Source: Campylobacter massiliensis
GTDB lineage: Bacteria > Campylobacterota > Campylobacteria > Campylobacterales > Campylobacteraceae
Length of the DNA: 64,000 bases
Direction: 5' to 3'
Assembly: GCF_014253065.1 (NCBI RefSeq)
Contig: NZ_JACLZK010000002.1
Coordinates: 806,001 to 870,000 of the forward strand
The notes below the pieces were generated by a model. The model saw nothing but the letters and a program-made list of their open reading frames with translations. It made no database searches and had not been told where the DNA came from. The first letter of the stretch is position 1. Each line of letters begins with the position of its first letter. Shown in pieces: positions 26,636 to 35,692 of the stretch. Both the position numbers and the translations under genes were made by a program.

Positions 26636-27208
26636 ATGAAAATCGCGCTTTTCGGCGGCAGTTTCGACCCGCCTCATCTCGGGCACGACGCCGCCATCAG
26701 AGCCGCGTTAGAGCGGCTAGACGCGGATAAGCTCATCATCATGCCGACCTTTATCAGCCCATTTAAGAGCGAGTTTTCCGCTCCGCCGCTGCTTCGGCTA
26801 AGGTGGGCGAACGAGGCTTGGGGCGCGCTGACAAAAGTCTGCGTGAGCGACTACGAGATCGCGCAAAATCGTCCCGTACCGACGATAGAAAGCGTGCGTC
26901 ATATACGGCAAATTTACGCCGTGAGCGAGCTTTACCTCATCATCGGCGCCGATCATCTGGCAAGCCTAGATAAATGGCACGAGATAGACGAGCTCTTTAA
27001 ACTCGCGACCTTCGTCGTAGCTAGCCGCGGCGACGTAGCCGTGCCTGAAAATTTTAAAATTTTAAACATAAATGCGCCCGTTTCGTCCTCGCAAATCAGG
27101 CAAAATTTGGACAAAAGCCTGATGATACCGTGTATAGCGGACGAAGCGGCGAAATTTTACCAAGGAAAAACATGCAAGAAAGAATCGAACGAATCATCAA
27201 AATCCTAG
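26636..27208 (+). CDS. nadD: nicotinate-nucleotide adenylyltransferase
   Basis: NadD adenylylates nicotinate mononucleotide in NAD synthesis. The 190-residue protein opens with KIALFGGSFDPPHLGHDAAI (GGSFDPxHxGH nucleotidyltransferase motif), has PVPTIESVRHIR, LIIGADHLASLDKWHEIDEL and the second conserved motif VSSSQIRQ near 155. Divergent from gap. The 3' end overlaps rsfS by 37 bases. Confidence 0.93.
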   Translation: MKIALFGGSFDPPHLGHDAAIRAALERLDADKLIIMPTFISPFKSEFSAPPLLRLRWANEAWGALTKVCVSDYEIAQNRPVPTIESVRHIRQIYAVSELYLIIGADHLASLDKWHEIDELFKLATFVVASRGDVAVPENFKILNINAPVSSSQIRQNLDKSLMIPCIADEAAKFYQGKTCKKESNESSKS

Positions 27209-27498
27209 ACGCCAAAAAGGCCGAAGCCATCGAGGCTATCGACATGAGCGGGCGCGAATACATCGCAAAATGCGTCATCATCGCCACCACGATGGGCGAA
27301 CGCCACGCCTACTCGCTAACCGACGACCTAAAAGAGGGTCTAAAGGACGAGGGCGAGCAGTTTTTAGGCATCGAAAGCTCAGGCGACTGGGTCGTGATCG
27401 ATCTAGGCGACATCCTCATCCACCTCATGAGCGCACAGTACCGCGCAAAATACAACATCGAAGAGTTTTTAAGCAAGCTAAAAGAGGCAAAAGCTTAA
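27172..27498 (+). CDS. rsfS: ribosomal silencing factor RsfS
   Basis: RsfS binds ribosomal protein uL14 and blocks subunit joining during starvation. From the ATG at 27172 (MQERIERIIKILDAKK), 108 residues; AAGGA at 27162-27166 sets this start, and upstream in-frame codons are inside nadD. Family marks are IDMSGREYIAKCVIIATTMGERHA, EGEQFLGIESSGDWVVIDLGDILIH in short pieces and LMSAQYRAKYNIEEF. The nadD-rsfS pair is widely conserved. Confidence 0.92.
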   Translation: MQERIERIIKILDAKKAEAIEAIDMSGREYIAKCVIIATTMGERHAYSLTDDLKEGLKDEGEQFLGIESSGDWVVIDLGDILIHLMSAQYRAKYNIEEFLSKLKEAKA

Positions 27499-28425
27499 GC
27501 TAAATTTGCTTGCCGCGCGGATAGCGTCAAATTTGCCTAAAGCGCAAAAGCGGACGGTAAATTTGACTAAAGCCGCCTCTGCTATAAACGATAAAAATTT
27601 GCTTGATCTCGCAAGCGGCGCGTTTGATTATCCGAGGCAAAAGCCGACGCGCAGGCCTTTCTTTTTATTTAAATTTGACCAGTTTTAGAAAGCTATTTTT
27701 GGACGCGATTTCGCCGGGCGGCTCCGGGCTAGCAGGAAGCGTGAAGCCCGCAAATTTAATCCACGGAACAAAAAAATGGAACTAAAAACTTACGCTAAAT
27801 TTTTCCTGCGCTAAATAAAATCAAAAATCATCTTGCAAAACAGGAAGGAAAGTTTGCGGTCAAATTTGGCTCCCCAAGCCGGTAAAAAAGGCGGGAGACG
27901 CGACCTAAATTTCGCCCAAGAATTTGGCAAAAAGCGGGTGGCAAGCGGGACGTAAAGCACGAATTAGACGCGTTTAGCAGCGAGTCGGCTCGTCTCGCGA
28001 TCGTCTTTACGGAGTTGGTAAAAATTTAGCCTTATAGGCTACATACCTTATCTTTGCTAAATTTTACGCTGCTTCCGCTTGCAATTGCGACCGTAAGCGG
28101 AAGTGCCTTCCCTCCCCAAAAAATCCATCTCGCAATACTTCGCACTATCCACGTAAAATTTAAACCCCAAAATCGAATCTAAATTGCGAAAACATTTTTA
28201 AGCCGTAGCCGTCAAATTTGACGTCTTTTACGGCGCTCTAGCCTTGCAAAAGCGGGCAAACAGGAGTCAAATTTGAACTTTTTAATACGCAAAAGCAACC
28301 GATTTTGCGCGCTACGGTCAAGGCAGTTTTAGCGCCGAAATTTAAATGCCGACTACCGCGAGTTTTTCCTGCGTTTTTTAGCGATTATTTTATAAATTAA
28401 AAGCCTGCCTTAAATCTATTTTTTA
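27499..28425. other. long non-coding gap with one inverted repeat
   Basis: About 930 bases with only short open frames that lack ribosome binding sites. It is rich in AAATTT. A 9-base inverted repeat, CTTCCGCTT (28072-28080) and AAGCGGAAG (28095-28103), encloses the palindrome GCAATTGC. No other structure is supported; it may contain decayed coding sequence. Confidence 0.45.
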
Positions 28426-28431
28426 TATAAT
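28426..28431 (+). promoter_or_regulatory. -10 element of the exported hydrolase gene
   Basis: TATAAT after a T-run, 28 bases before the ATG at 28459, with AAAGGA at 28448-28453 as ribosome binding site. Confidence 0.6.
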
Positions 28432-28458
28432 CGATCAAAGTCAAGATAAAGGATACTT

Positions 28459-29286
28459 ATGTTTAGAAAAACTTTTGCTTTATTGGTTGCGCTCTTTGCG
28501 GCGCATTTGTTTGCGGGCGACGCGTACTCGCACACGAGCGAGTCAGCCAGAAAGGGCATAGCGCAGGCTCAGATCGCGCTTCCAAAAAACGTCACGGGCG
28601 GCGATATTTACGTCGGACTTTTTAAAGACGCTCCAAAGACGCAAGCCAAAGCGCCGGTCGTAGTTTTTCTGCACGGCTCGTCCGGCATCAACAACAAAAT
28701 AGGCCTTGACAAATGGCAAGAGTGGCTCGCAAAAGAGGGCATAGCAAGCTTTATGTTTGATAGTATGGCTCTGGAAAACAGGATAACGTACAAATCTCCG
28801 GCGGATAAGGAAATTTATGAAAAGGTTCATTCGCTGCGCTCTAGCGAAATCAAAGTCGCCCTGAATGCACTAAGAAACACGGAGTGGGCGGATACGAGTA
28901 AGCTGTTTTTAGCCGGCACCAGCGAAGGCGCGGTGGCTGTAGCCAGATACGATGGCAAGTACTTTTTGGGCAAGATAATAAACTCTTGGTCGTGCGAGGA
29001 AAACTACTTCGTAAAAGAGCATAAAACGGCGCTTAGCGATACGCCGGTTTTAAATTTAATAAGCGATCAGGATAAATATTTCTCTCAAAAAAATAGCTAT
29101 CTAGGCAACGAAAACGCCGCCGGAAACTGCGCCGTAGCCTACGGCGACAAGAAAAACGCGATAGTTTTACTCCTGCCTAATGCTCCGCACACGCTCATAA
29201 ATTTACCGGCCGCGCGCTTTGCGACCATTTCTTTTATCAAAAGCATACTTAGAGGCACGCTTGACGCCGATACGGTCGGCGAGTAA
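28459..29286 (+). CDS. exported alpha/beta hydrolase, dienelactone-hydrolase-like
   Basis: The 275-residue protein has a Sec signal peptide (MFRKTFALLVALFAAHLFAG, cleavage near residue 20) and an alpha/beta hydrolase fold: VVVFLHGSSG (oxyanion strand, about 72-81), the nucleophile elbow GTSEG (Ser about 155), an acid candidate in NLISDQDKYF and a C-terminal His in NAPHTLINL. It is therefore a periplasmic esterase or peptidase-like enzyme. Substrate unknown. It stands alone with its own promoter and a hairpin after the stop. Confidence 0.75.
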   Translation: MFRKTFALLVALFAAHLFAGDAYSHTSESARKGIAQAQIALPKNVTGGDIYVGLFKDAPKTQAKAPVVVFLHGSSGINNKIGLDKWQEWLAKEGIASFMFDSMALENRITYKSPADKEIYEKVHSLRSSEIKVALNALRNTEWADTSKLFLAGTSEGAVAVARYDGKYFLGKIINSWSCEENYFVKEHKTALSDTPVLNLISDQDKYFSQKNSYLGNENAAGNCAVAYGDKKNAIVLLLPNAPHTLINLPAARFATISFIKSILRGTLDADTVGE

Positions 29287-29300
29287 CGACCGATAAATTT

Positions 29301-29340
29301 GCGGCGACGAGGTTCATAAATTTTGTCGCCGCGCCACTTT
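29301..29340 (+). terminator. hairpin after the hydrolase gene
   Basis: Exact 8-base inverted repeat GCGGCGAC / GTCGCCGC (29301-29308 and 29325-29332) with a 16-base loop, followed by GCCACTTTTT. It begins 15 bases after the stop and is a plausible terminator. Confidence 0.55.
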
Positions 29341-29652
29341 TTAGCGCTAAGTCTTTGTTTTAGAGGCTCGTTTTGCGCCTTTATGTTTCATTTCGCCGCC
29401 TGTATTTTTGACATTTGCGTAGTTTTTTGCTCGCGCGCTTTTTACCGACTCGTAAATTTGAGCCGAATTTTAGCGGTCTCGCGGCAAAAATACTTCGTTT
29501 TATATTTTTTGTATTCAAATTTGGCTAATTTGTTTTAAATTTTAGCATTCAAAATTTGGGTCAAATTTGACAAATCTTAGCTCCGCATTTTACTTGTCAA
29601 GACCGGCATTTTAAAAACGATAAAATTTGAGCCGTCATACTGCGCGCCGCGG
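29341..29652. other. non-coding gap
   Basis: AT-rich convergent gap between the hydrolase and the beta-propeller gene; no supported gene, only AAATTT words. Confidence 0.4.
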
Positions 29653-30975
29653 CTACCACCGATAAATTTTATCCTCGTAAGCGATAAGCCTAAACTCCTC
29701 TTTGTGGTTGCCGTTGCCGATCGTGTGGCTGTCTTGGCCCGCGCCCAGGCGTAGTTTATGCAGCCTGCCGCCGTAAGTGCCCACAAAAAGTACACTACCG
29801 TCCTCGCTTAGCGCCATAGACTTTATCGTGCCGCCCAGATAGTGGCGCCAAATTTTACGCCCGTCCTTGCCGACTGCTTTGATGTAGCCGTATGCGTCGC
29901 CGAGGATGTAAAAGTCCTGCGTCGCTACACCCACATACACCCTCATCGCATCGTCGATCAGCGTGAAATTTTTCTCGCCCTCTTCGTCGTACGAATACGC
30001 CTCAACCTCTAGTCCGCGCTTTAGCAGCGCCCTGTCCACGCCGATCGTAACGCCGTTGTAGAAGTGGCAGGAGTTCGTGATGAGTTGCGTATCGTCCGCG
30101 CTAAAGAGACAAAAGTGCGGATACGAGCTCTGCGCGCCGATGCCGCCCAGCCGCTCGCCCTCGCTATCCATCAGCACGTGCTCATCGGTATTCTGCTCGC
30201 CCGCGACGATGAGAGCGTTGTCGTTTGAGAGCGTCGCGTTTGCCATGTCGATGTAGAGCGGTGCGACATTGCCCTCATCGTCCTCGTAGAGCTGCCCGTC
30301 CTCGCAGATCGGATGGATAAGCTTCGCGCCGCTTTGCGATATCAAAAATATCCCGTCGTGGCAGCTCAAAAGCACCTTGCTACCGTCGTTAAAGGGTAAA
30401 ATTTCAGCCTCGTCGTATGTTAGTTTCACGTCGTGACTAAATTTTGCGATAGGCTCGCCGCCGCTCTTACCGTCGTAGCCCCTGATCAGCCGCACCTCGT
30501 TTTGATTTAGCAGGGCGTAAATTTCGTTTCGCTTAGACTTGCCCACGGCGATGACGCCCTTTGCCACCTCGCTCACGCGGTCGCCCTCCAGCAGATACAG
30601 CGTCTTGCCGTAGTCGTTTGAGGCGATAAAAAGGACGTTCTCGCCGCCAAGAGGGCAAATTTGATCGATGTCTCTTAGCTTGTTTTTAAATTTCTCGTTT
30701 TCGCCACTGAAAATAACGTTTGAGGGCGGAAAATCGGCTCTAAACCTCTCCGTTTCGCCCCGCTCGTTGGCCTCCTTTAGCAGCTCAAAAACCGCCTCGT
30801 AAAGCTGCGTCATACCCTCGCGCTCATCGACTGGATCTTCGCCATTGTAGGCATCCCAGCCGTGCACCTCGGCAAACGCCACCATATCGTTTACGGCCTT
30901 GGCGTATTTCTCGCCCTTTTCATTCCACTCTTTCTGCCACTCCGCCTTAAGCATCTCGTAGTCCAAGTTTTTCAT
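29653..30975 (-). CDS. cytoplasmic beta-propeller (WD40/PQQ-like) protein of unknown function
   Basis: The 440-residue protein has no signal peptide. A helical N-terminal part (to about 95, ending FSGENEKFKNKLRDI) is followed by six or seven blades with 'VLFIASNDYGKTLYL', 'KVLLSCHDGIFLIS' and 'SVLFVGTYGGRLHKL' type strands. The blades suggest a quinoprotein-like or WD40 propeller. No catalytic residues are recognised. Alone on the minus strand, 162 bases after the aldo/keto reductase-like gene; the two could be separate. Confidence 0.6.
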   Translation of the reverse strand: MKNLDYEMLKAEWQKEWNEKGEKYAKAVNDMVAFAEVHGWDAYNGEDPVDEREGMTQLYEAVFELLKEANERGETERFRADFPPSNVIFSGENEKFKNKLRDIDQICPLGGENVLFIASNDYGKTLYLLEGDRVSEVAKGVIAVGKSKRNEIYALLNQNEVRLIRGYDGKSGGEPIAKFSHDVKLTYDEAEILPFNDGSKVLLSCHDGIFLISQSGAKLIHPICEDGQLYEDDEGNVAPLYIDMANATLSNDNALIVAGEQNTDEHVLMDSEGERLGGIGAQSSYPHFCLFSADDTQLITNSCHFYNGVTIGVDRALLKRGLEVEAYSYDEEGEKNFTLIDDAMRVYVGVATQDFYILGDAYGYIKAVGKDGRKIWRHYLGGTIKSMALSEDGSVLFVGTYGGRLHKLRLGAGQDSHTIGNGNHKEEFRLIAYEDKIYRW

Positions 30976-31137
30976 TGATTTCCTTAGGTTTGTTATCCAA
31001 ATTTACGTCTCTCAAGCTAGCAAATTTAGCGCGACAAATAATTAAATCAGTAAAATGCTCTTAAAATTTGCCATCAACCCAAGCTTGCCACATTTAAGAC
31101 ACGCAAATTTGATGGCAAAACCAGCCTCGTCCGCCTA

Positions 31138-32076
31138 CTAGCTCCGCCAGAGCTTTTCTACCTGCGCGGCGTCCTCGTCCGCGAGTTCAAAGCCGAAAAT
31201 ATCGATATTTTCAAGCAATCGCTCCTTGCTAGCGAAGTTTACTACCGCGCAAACCCCGTGTTGTACGAGCCAACGCAAGATGATTTGTGACCGCGTTTTA
31301 CCGTATTTTTCGCTGATTTGCGCGAGCGCGGGCTCTTTTAGCTCTTGGCCGGGCTCGTACATCAGCTGCACTTGCACGTCATGGTCGGTCACCTTGCCGC
31401 GTGCAGTAAAGCGCCGCAGATAGGAGCGAGAGCGCGTCTGATAAACAGCGGGCTTAACCTCGCTACCTTGCGCGATTTTGGCTAAATTTTCGGCCCCGAA
31501 TTCTCCGAGACGGTCGCGGATGCCGATCGCAGCCGCAAGTCCCTCGCGGCAAAGCCTCTGCAAAACGCGCCACGCAGAGCTAGCATCGCCCGCCCCTACG
31601 CGCAGCAAAAGCAGATCGACGTAGTCGGTATTTAGTTTTTTTAGCGAATGCTCAAAACTTTTTATCATGCCGTTTTCGTCGGTGTTTTGAGCGCCTACCG
31701 AGCTTTGGATAAACAGCTGCCCGCGCTCTAAGCCGCTAGCCGCAAATGCAACAGCCGCACCCTCCTCCTTATCACCCTCCGTATCGATCAGGCGGTAGCC
31801 TAACCCGAGGGCCGTCTCTAGCGCGTTTTGATCCTTTGAGCCGTCAAATTTATCTGCGCTAAGCCCGATGATCGGCATCAAAATTCTATTATTTAGCGTA
31901 AGATATGGCGTCATGGCAGCAAGCTTCTCGCCGAGGTTTTTTGCGCCGCTTAGGTCTACGCCGTCCGTCAAATTTGCCGCACTAGTCTGGCCGGTCTGCT
32001 CGGCAAACAAATTTACTCCCGCAGCAAGCCCCGCCGCGCAGGTCGCCGCACCCTTTATAAACTCTCTTCTTTTCAT
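31138..32076 (-). CDS. Tat-exported aldo/keto reductase homologue lacking the catalytic tetrad
   Basis: I place the start at 32076 because MKRREFIKGAATCAAGLAAG is a twin-arginine signal (RREFIK) and a GGAG lies upstream; an in-frame ATG at 32139 would bury it. The rest (312 residues) follows the aldo/keto reductase barrel: LGYRLIDTEGDKEEG, DYVDLLLLRV, QIILRWLVQHGVCAVV. Of the usual Asp-Tyr-Lys-His catalytic residues only the Asp (IDT) is kept. The Tyr position after it reads GDKEE, the Lys strand reads FIQSSVG and the His after DYVDLLLL is Arg. So it is probably exported but not an ordinary reductase; a binding or scaffolding role is possible. Confidence 0.72.
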   Translation of the reverse strand: MKRREFIKGAATCAAGLAAGVNLFAEQTGQTSAANLTDGVDLSGAKNLGEKLAAMTPYLTLNNRILMPIIGLSADKFDGSKDQNALETALGLGYRLIDTEGDKEEGAAVAFAASGLERGQLFIQSSVGAQNTDENGMIKSFEHSLKKLNTDYVDLLLLRVGAGDASSAWRVLQRLCREGLAAAIGIRDRLGEFGAENLAKIAQGSEVKPAVYQTRSRSYLRRFTARGKVTDHDVQVQLMYEPGQELKEPALAQISEKYGKTRSQIILRWLVQHGVCAVVNFASKERLLENIDIFGFELADEDAAQVEKLWRS

Positions 32077-32293
32077 GTTCACTCCGTTTTTTGATTTATC
32101 GGTTACTGCGCTTAAATTTACAAGCCGCGCGCCGAACAAACCGTGCCGCGCCCAAATTTATTTAAAATCACGGAAATTTAAATTTTATTCCGCCAAACGA
32201 CGTCCGAAAAGCCGCATTTAAATTTATCCAAATGCGGCCGAGTATAAATTTCGCGCCCCGCTAAACGCAACCCAAAGAGCTAAAAAGTCAATT

Positions 32294-33163
32294 TTACATC
32301 TCAAACGCGCACGAGCTTGGCTGTCCGCCTTCAAATCCCTTTTTAAACCACGTCATACGCTGCTTTGACGAGCCGTGCGTGAACGAGTCAGGCGTTACGC
32401 GACCTTGGTATTTCTTCTGTAGCGCGTCGTCGCCTATCGCACTAGCGGCATTTAGCGCCTCCTCGATGTCGCCGTCTTCTAGCATCTTGTAGCGCCCCAT
32501 GTAGTGCGCCCAGACGCCCGCATAGCAGTCGGCTTGTAGCTCGACTTTGACCTGCAAGGCGTTTTGCTCGATAGGGCTTTTGGTGCGCGATTTTAGCTCG
32601 TTTATTTTACCGAGCGTGCCTAGTAAATTTTGCACGTGATGTCCGACCTCGTGGGCGATCACGTAGGCCTGCGCGAAGTCGCCGGCGGCCTTGTATTTGG
32701 CCTCTAGCTCGTCAAAAAAGCTAAGGTCGAGATAGACTTTTTTGTCTGCGGGGCAGTAAAAAGGCCCCGTCTGCGAGCTCGCCATGCCGCACGCGCTAGA
32801 GACCGCGTCTCTAAAAAGCACCAAACTAGGCTCCTTGTACTGCGCGCCGCCCGCCTTAAACACCTTGCTCCACACGTCCTCGGTCTGCGCCAGAACAGCT
32901 GAAACGAAGGCGACCTTTTCCTTCTCCTGCGGGCTATCTAGTGCCGCTCTTTGACCGCCGGTACTGCCGCCCTCAAGTAGCGCAAGGGGGTTAAAGCCCA
33001 TAAAATACGCCACTGCGCCGATAACCAAAACCACGCGGCCGATGTTTGAGCCCAGTAAAAATCTGATAATCGGTATGAGCGCGCCCAGCGACCCCATGCT
33101 GTTTACGCTGTTTTGCCGTCTATCCTCGACGTTGTCGCTTCGTCTGCTGTCTTGCCATTTCAT
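32294..33163 (-). CDS. ypfJ: neutral zinc metallopeptidase, YpfJ family
   Basis: The 289-residue protein starts MKWQDSRRSDNVEDRR, has a membrane segment (about 40-58) and a metallopeptidase domain with AYVIAHEVGHHVQNLLGT (HExxH zinc motif, near 170) and VELQADCYAGVWAH (third ligand region). This matches the YpfJ/UPF0365-type 'neutral zinc metallopeptidase' family, whose members face the periplasm from one anchor. Normal length. Substrate unknown. Single gene. Confidence 0.88.
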   Translation of the reverse strand: MKWQDSRRSDNVEDRRQNSVNSMGSLGALIPIIRFLLGSNIGRVVLVIGAVAYFMGFNPLALLEGGSTGGQRAALDSPQEKEKVAFVSAVLAQTEDVWSKVFKAGGAQYKEPSLVLFRDAVSSACGMASSQTGPFYCPADKKVYLDLSFFDELEAKYKAAGDFAQAYVIAHEVGHHVQNLLGTLGKINELKSRTKSPIEQNALQVKVELQADCYAGVWAHYMGRYKMLEDGDIEEALNAASAIGDDALQKKYQGRVTPDSFTHGSSKQRMTWFKKGFEGGQPSSCAFEM

Positions 33164-33415
33164 TTTTACTCTTTCATTTTGGATTTTTCTTTTAAATTTA
33201 GTCGCGAATTGAGCTGTTTTTCAGCGTCCGCGAAATTTAGCCTTCTTGCCTCGTGTTGCTAAATTTTATGCTGCATTTTAGCGACTATTTATAAATTTAT
33301 CGCTTTAGCCCGCTGTTTCGCACAAATTTGACGCGGTAAATTTGATGGTAAATTTACACCCGGCAAAACGGCGCGATATAAAAATCTCGCGCTAGTTAAA
33401 TTTGGGGTCTTAAAT

Positions 33416-33763
33416 TTAAAATCTAGCCTTAAACCCGTCCAAGATTCTAGCCGCTAAGATACCAAAAACTATACCGATGCCGTCTGCGACGACGTCGAGC
33501 AAGCTAAAATAGCGGCCCGGCACAAACGACTGCGCTACTTCTATCTGGATACCGTAAGCTAGCAAAATAGCAACCTTTGCGCCCAAATTTAACCTAGAAA
33601 AGCCAAAATGCAAAGTAACGTAAAGCGCGGCAAAAGCGATGAAATGATTTGCCTTATCCCAGCTATTTTCGATGAGTTTTATCTGCGCGGGCGTGAGGGC
33701 GAGATACTCTATGGCTATCAAAAATATAAAGAAAAATGCGGCGGAAATTTTAGAAATATTCAT
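33416..33763 (-). CDS. VanZ-like membrane protein
   Basis: From the ATG at 33763 (MNISKISAAFFFIFLIAIEY), 115 residues with four membrane helices and the VanZ-family elements DKANHFIAFAALYVTLHFGF and GRYFSLLDVVADGIGIVFG. The upstream ATG at 33823 is rejected because a strong hairpin (33791-33810), probably the argS terminator, would lie inside the gene. VanZ proteins are small membrane proteins linked in some bacteria to glycopeptide response; function here unknown. Confidence 0.75.
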   Translation of the reverse strand: MNISKISAAFFFIFLIAIEYLALTPAQIKLIENSWDKANHFIAFAALYVTLHFGFSRLNLGAKVAILLAYGIQIEVAQSFVPGRYFSLLDVVADGIGIVFGILAARILDGFKARF

Positions 33764-33790
33764 GGATTTTAAGTGGTTGTTTTTAAACGA

Positions 33791-33810
33791 GAAGCGCCGC
33801 TTGGCGCTTC
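33791..33810 (-). terminator. hairpin after argS
   Basis: GAAGCGCC and GGCGCTTC are exact reverse complements with a 4-base loop, 22 bases after the argS stop. On the minus strand it is followed by TCGTTTAAAA, a weak T-run, so read-through into the VanZ gene is possible. Confidence 0.5.
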
Positions 33811-33831
33811 TAATTTTACTCAAATTTAACT

Positions 33832-35418
33832 CTACATCTTGTCTTTTGCAGCGATACCCATTAGCCCCAGAGCAGTTTTTATCGAGAGCGCGACGACGGC
33901 AAAAAGCTTTAAAAGCTCGTCTTCGTTCTCGCTACCTACGACGCGATTTTCGTTGTAAAATTTATGAAAATTCGCAGCCAGGCTCTTTAGATAGTCGCAA
34001 ATTTTATTTACCGCGCGCGTGTTAAAGCTATCGACTAAAACATCGTTTAGCGTAAGCGCTTCAAATAGCAAATTTTTGCCGTCCTCGTTCAAATTTGCAA
34101 ATTTCACGCCCGCGACATCGGCGACGTTTTTGCCCGCTTTTGCGAAAATTTGATTGATCCTTGCGTGCGCGTAGTTGATATAAAATATCGGGTTTGAGCT
34201 ATCCTCGCGCTTTAGCTCGTCCACGTCAAACTCCAGGTGCGTGTCGCAGCGCTTGCTAAGAAACATAAATCTAAGCGCCTCATAGCCGATCTCCTCGACC
34301 ACGTCGCTCATCAGCACGACGTTGCCCGCGCGCTTGCTCATCTTGTAGGCTTCGCCGTCTTTTAGCAGGCTCACCATCTGCGAAAGTATGATCTCGAGGC
34401 GATTTTCGTCGTATCCAAGCAGATGTAGCGCGGCCTTCATACGCGCGATGTAGCCGTGGTGATCGGCGCCCCAGATGTTGATGCAGCGATCAAATCCGCG
34501 CCTAAATTTATCGTCATGATATACCACGTCGCCGGCCAGATAAGTGCCGCGGCCGTCTTCACGCACGATGACGCGGTCTTTTTCGTCGCCGACTTCGCTT
34601 GATTTTAGCCAGATTTTACCCTCGCTCTCGTAGATGCCGTTCTCGCTTTTTAGGCGATCTAGCGTGAGAGGGAGCTTGTCATAGTAGCTCTTTTCGCTAG
34701 CCCAGTTCTCGATGAAAATTTGCGCGTCGGCCAAATTTTGCTTGATCAAAACAAGCACTTTATCCTTGCCAAACTCGGCTAGCTCGAGATTTCGACTCTC
34801 ATCGTAAAATATCTCTTTGCCGAATTTTTCTAGCGCCTCTTTTGCGATAGGCTCGATGTAGTCGCCGCGATAAAATTTCTCCGGATACGCCACGCTCTCG
34901 CCGAACAGATTTTCGCGCGCCCAAAGCGATATAGACGTGCCTAGAAGCTCGATTTGATTACCTGCGTCGTTGATGTAGTATTCAGTCGCGATATTTTCGC
35001 CGATGTGAAGCCCGACGCGAGCTAGCGTATCGCCGAAAACAGCGCCCCTAACGTGTCCGATATGAAGCGGACCGGTCGGGTTTGCGCTGACGTACTCGAG
35101 CAAAATTTTCTCGCCGCTAGTTGCGCCGCCTTTTGCAAACTCGCTCGGATTTGCAAGGCTAGCTGAAGCAAATTTATCTAAAAATGCGGGCTTTAGTTTA
35201 AAATTTATATAGCCATTGAGCGCCGTAGCCTCAAAAACTTCGCTATTTTCAAATTTAGACGCCAGCTCGGCGGCGATGGCTACTGGGGATTTTTTGAGCT
35301 GTTTTGCTAGGCTAAAAGTAGGCATCGCGTAGTGCGCCAAGCCCTTATCTTTTGGCTTTTCTAGCGCAAAGTCAAAGCTTGCGGCGCCTTTTATCTCGTT
35401 TATTACGCTTTTTTTCAA
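33832..35418 (-). CDS. argS: arginyl-tRNA synthetase
   Basis: ArgS charges tRNA-Arg. The 528-residue class I synthetase shows SANPTGPLHIGHVRGAVFGD (HIGH motif, about 113-132), KMSKRAGNVV (KMSKS-like motif, about 355), YINDAGNQIELLG and a C-terminal anticodon-binding domain ending ALGLMGI. Last gene of the rpsB-to-argS block, 10 bases after tatA, in the same order as in C. jejuni. Confidence 0.95.
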   Translation of the reverse strand: MKKSVINEIKGAASFDFALEKPKDKGLAHYAMPTFSLAKQLKKSPVAIAAELASKFENSEVFEATALNGYINFKLKPAFLDKFASASLANPSEFAKGGATSGEKILLEYVSANPTGPLHIGHVRGAVFGDTLARVGLHIGENIATEYYINDAGNQIELLGTSISLWARENLFGESVAYPEKFYRGDYIEPIAKEALEKFGKEIFYDESRNLELAEFGKDKVLVLIKQNLADAQIFIENWASEKSYYDKLPLTLDRLKSENGIYESEGKIWLKSSEVGDEKDRVIVREDGRGTYLAGDVVYHDDKFRRGFDRCINIWGADHHGYIARMKAALHLLGYDENRLEIILSQMVSLLKDGEAYKMSKRAGNVVLMSDVVEEIGYEALRFMFLSKRCDTHLEFDVDELKREDSSNPIFYINYAHARINQIFAKAGKNVADVAGVKFANLNEDGKNLLFEALTLNDVLVDSFNTRAVNKICDYLKSLAANFHKFYNENRVVGSENEDELLKLFAVVALSIKTALGLMGIAAKDKM

Positions 35419-35427
35419 CGCCTTTCC

Positions 35428-35652
35428 TTACGCGTTTTTAGCCGTATCTTCAGTCTTTGCGGCGGTTGCGGTTTCTTCTTTTTTCTCTTCTACTTTTTCT
35501 ACGTTCTCGGCTTTTTTATCATCTTCCATTTCCGATTTGAAGCTCTTTATTCCCTTACCTAGGCCTTTTGCGAGCTCGGGGATCTTTTTCGCTCCAAAAA
35601 GCAAGACCACGATAAGTAAAATAATAAGCAATTGTTGGACGCTTGGACCCAT
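35428..35652 (-). CDS. tatA: Sec-independent translocase protein TatA
   Basis: TatA forms the twin-arginine export channel. The 74-residue protein has one N-terminal membrane helix (QQLLIILLIVVLLFGAKKIPELA), the conserved FGxKKIPELAKGLGKGIKSFK amphipathic helix and a charged acidic tail. A Tat substrate is encoded nearby (31138-32076). TCTCC complement before the ATG is a good ribosome binding site. Confidence 0.92.
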   Translation of the reverse strand: MGPSVQQLLIILLIVVLLFGAKKIPELAKGLGKGIKSFKSEMEDDKKAENVEKVEEKKEETATAAKTEDTAKNA

Positions 35653-35692
35653 TTTTTCTCCTTTTGATTTTCGTTATATTAGCATAATTTTA

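Noticed and set aside
32077-32139. Upstream start for the aldo/keto reductase-like gene
   Set aside because: It would place 21 residues before a twin-arginine signal; the GGAG and RREFIK motif favour the ATG at 32076.
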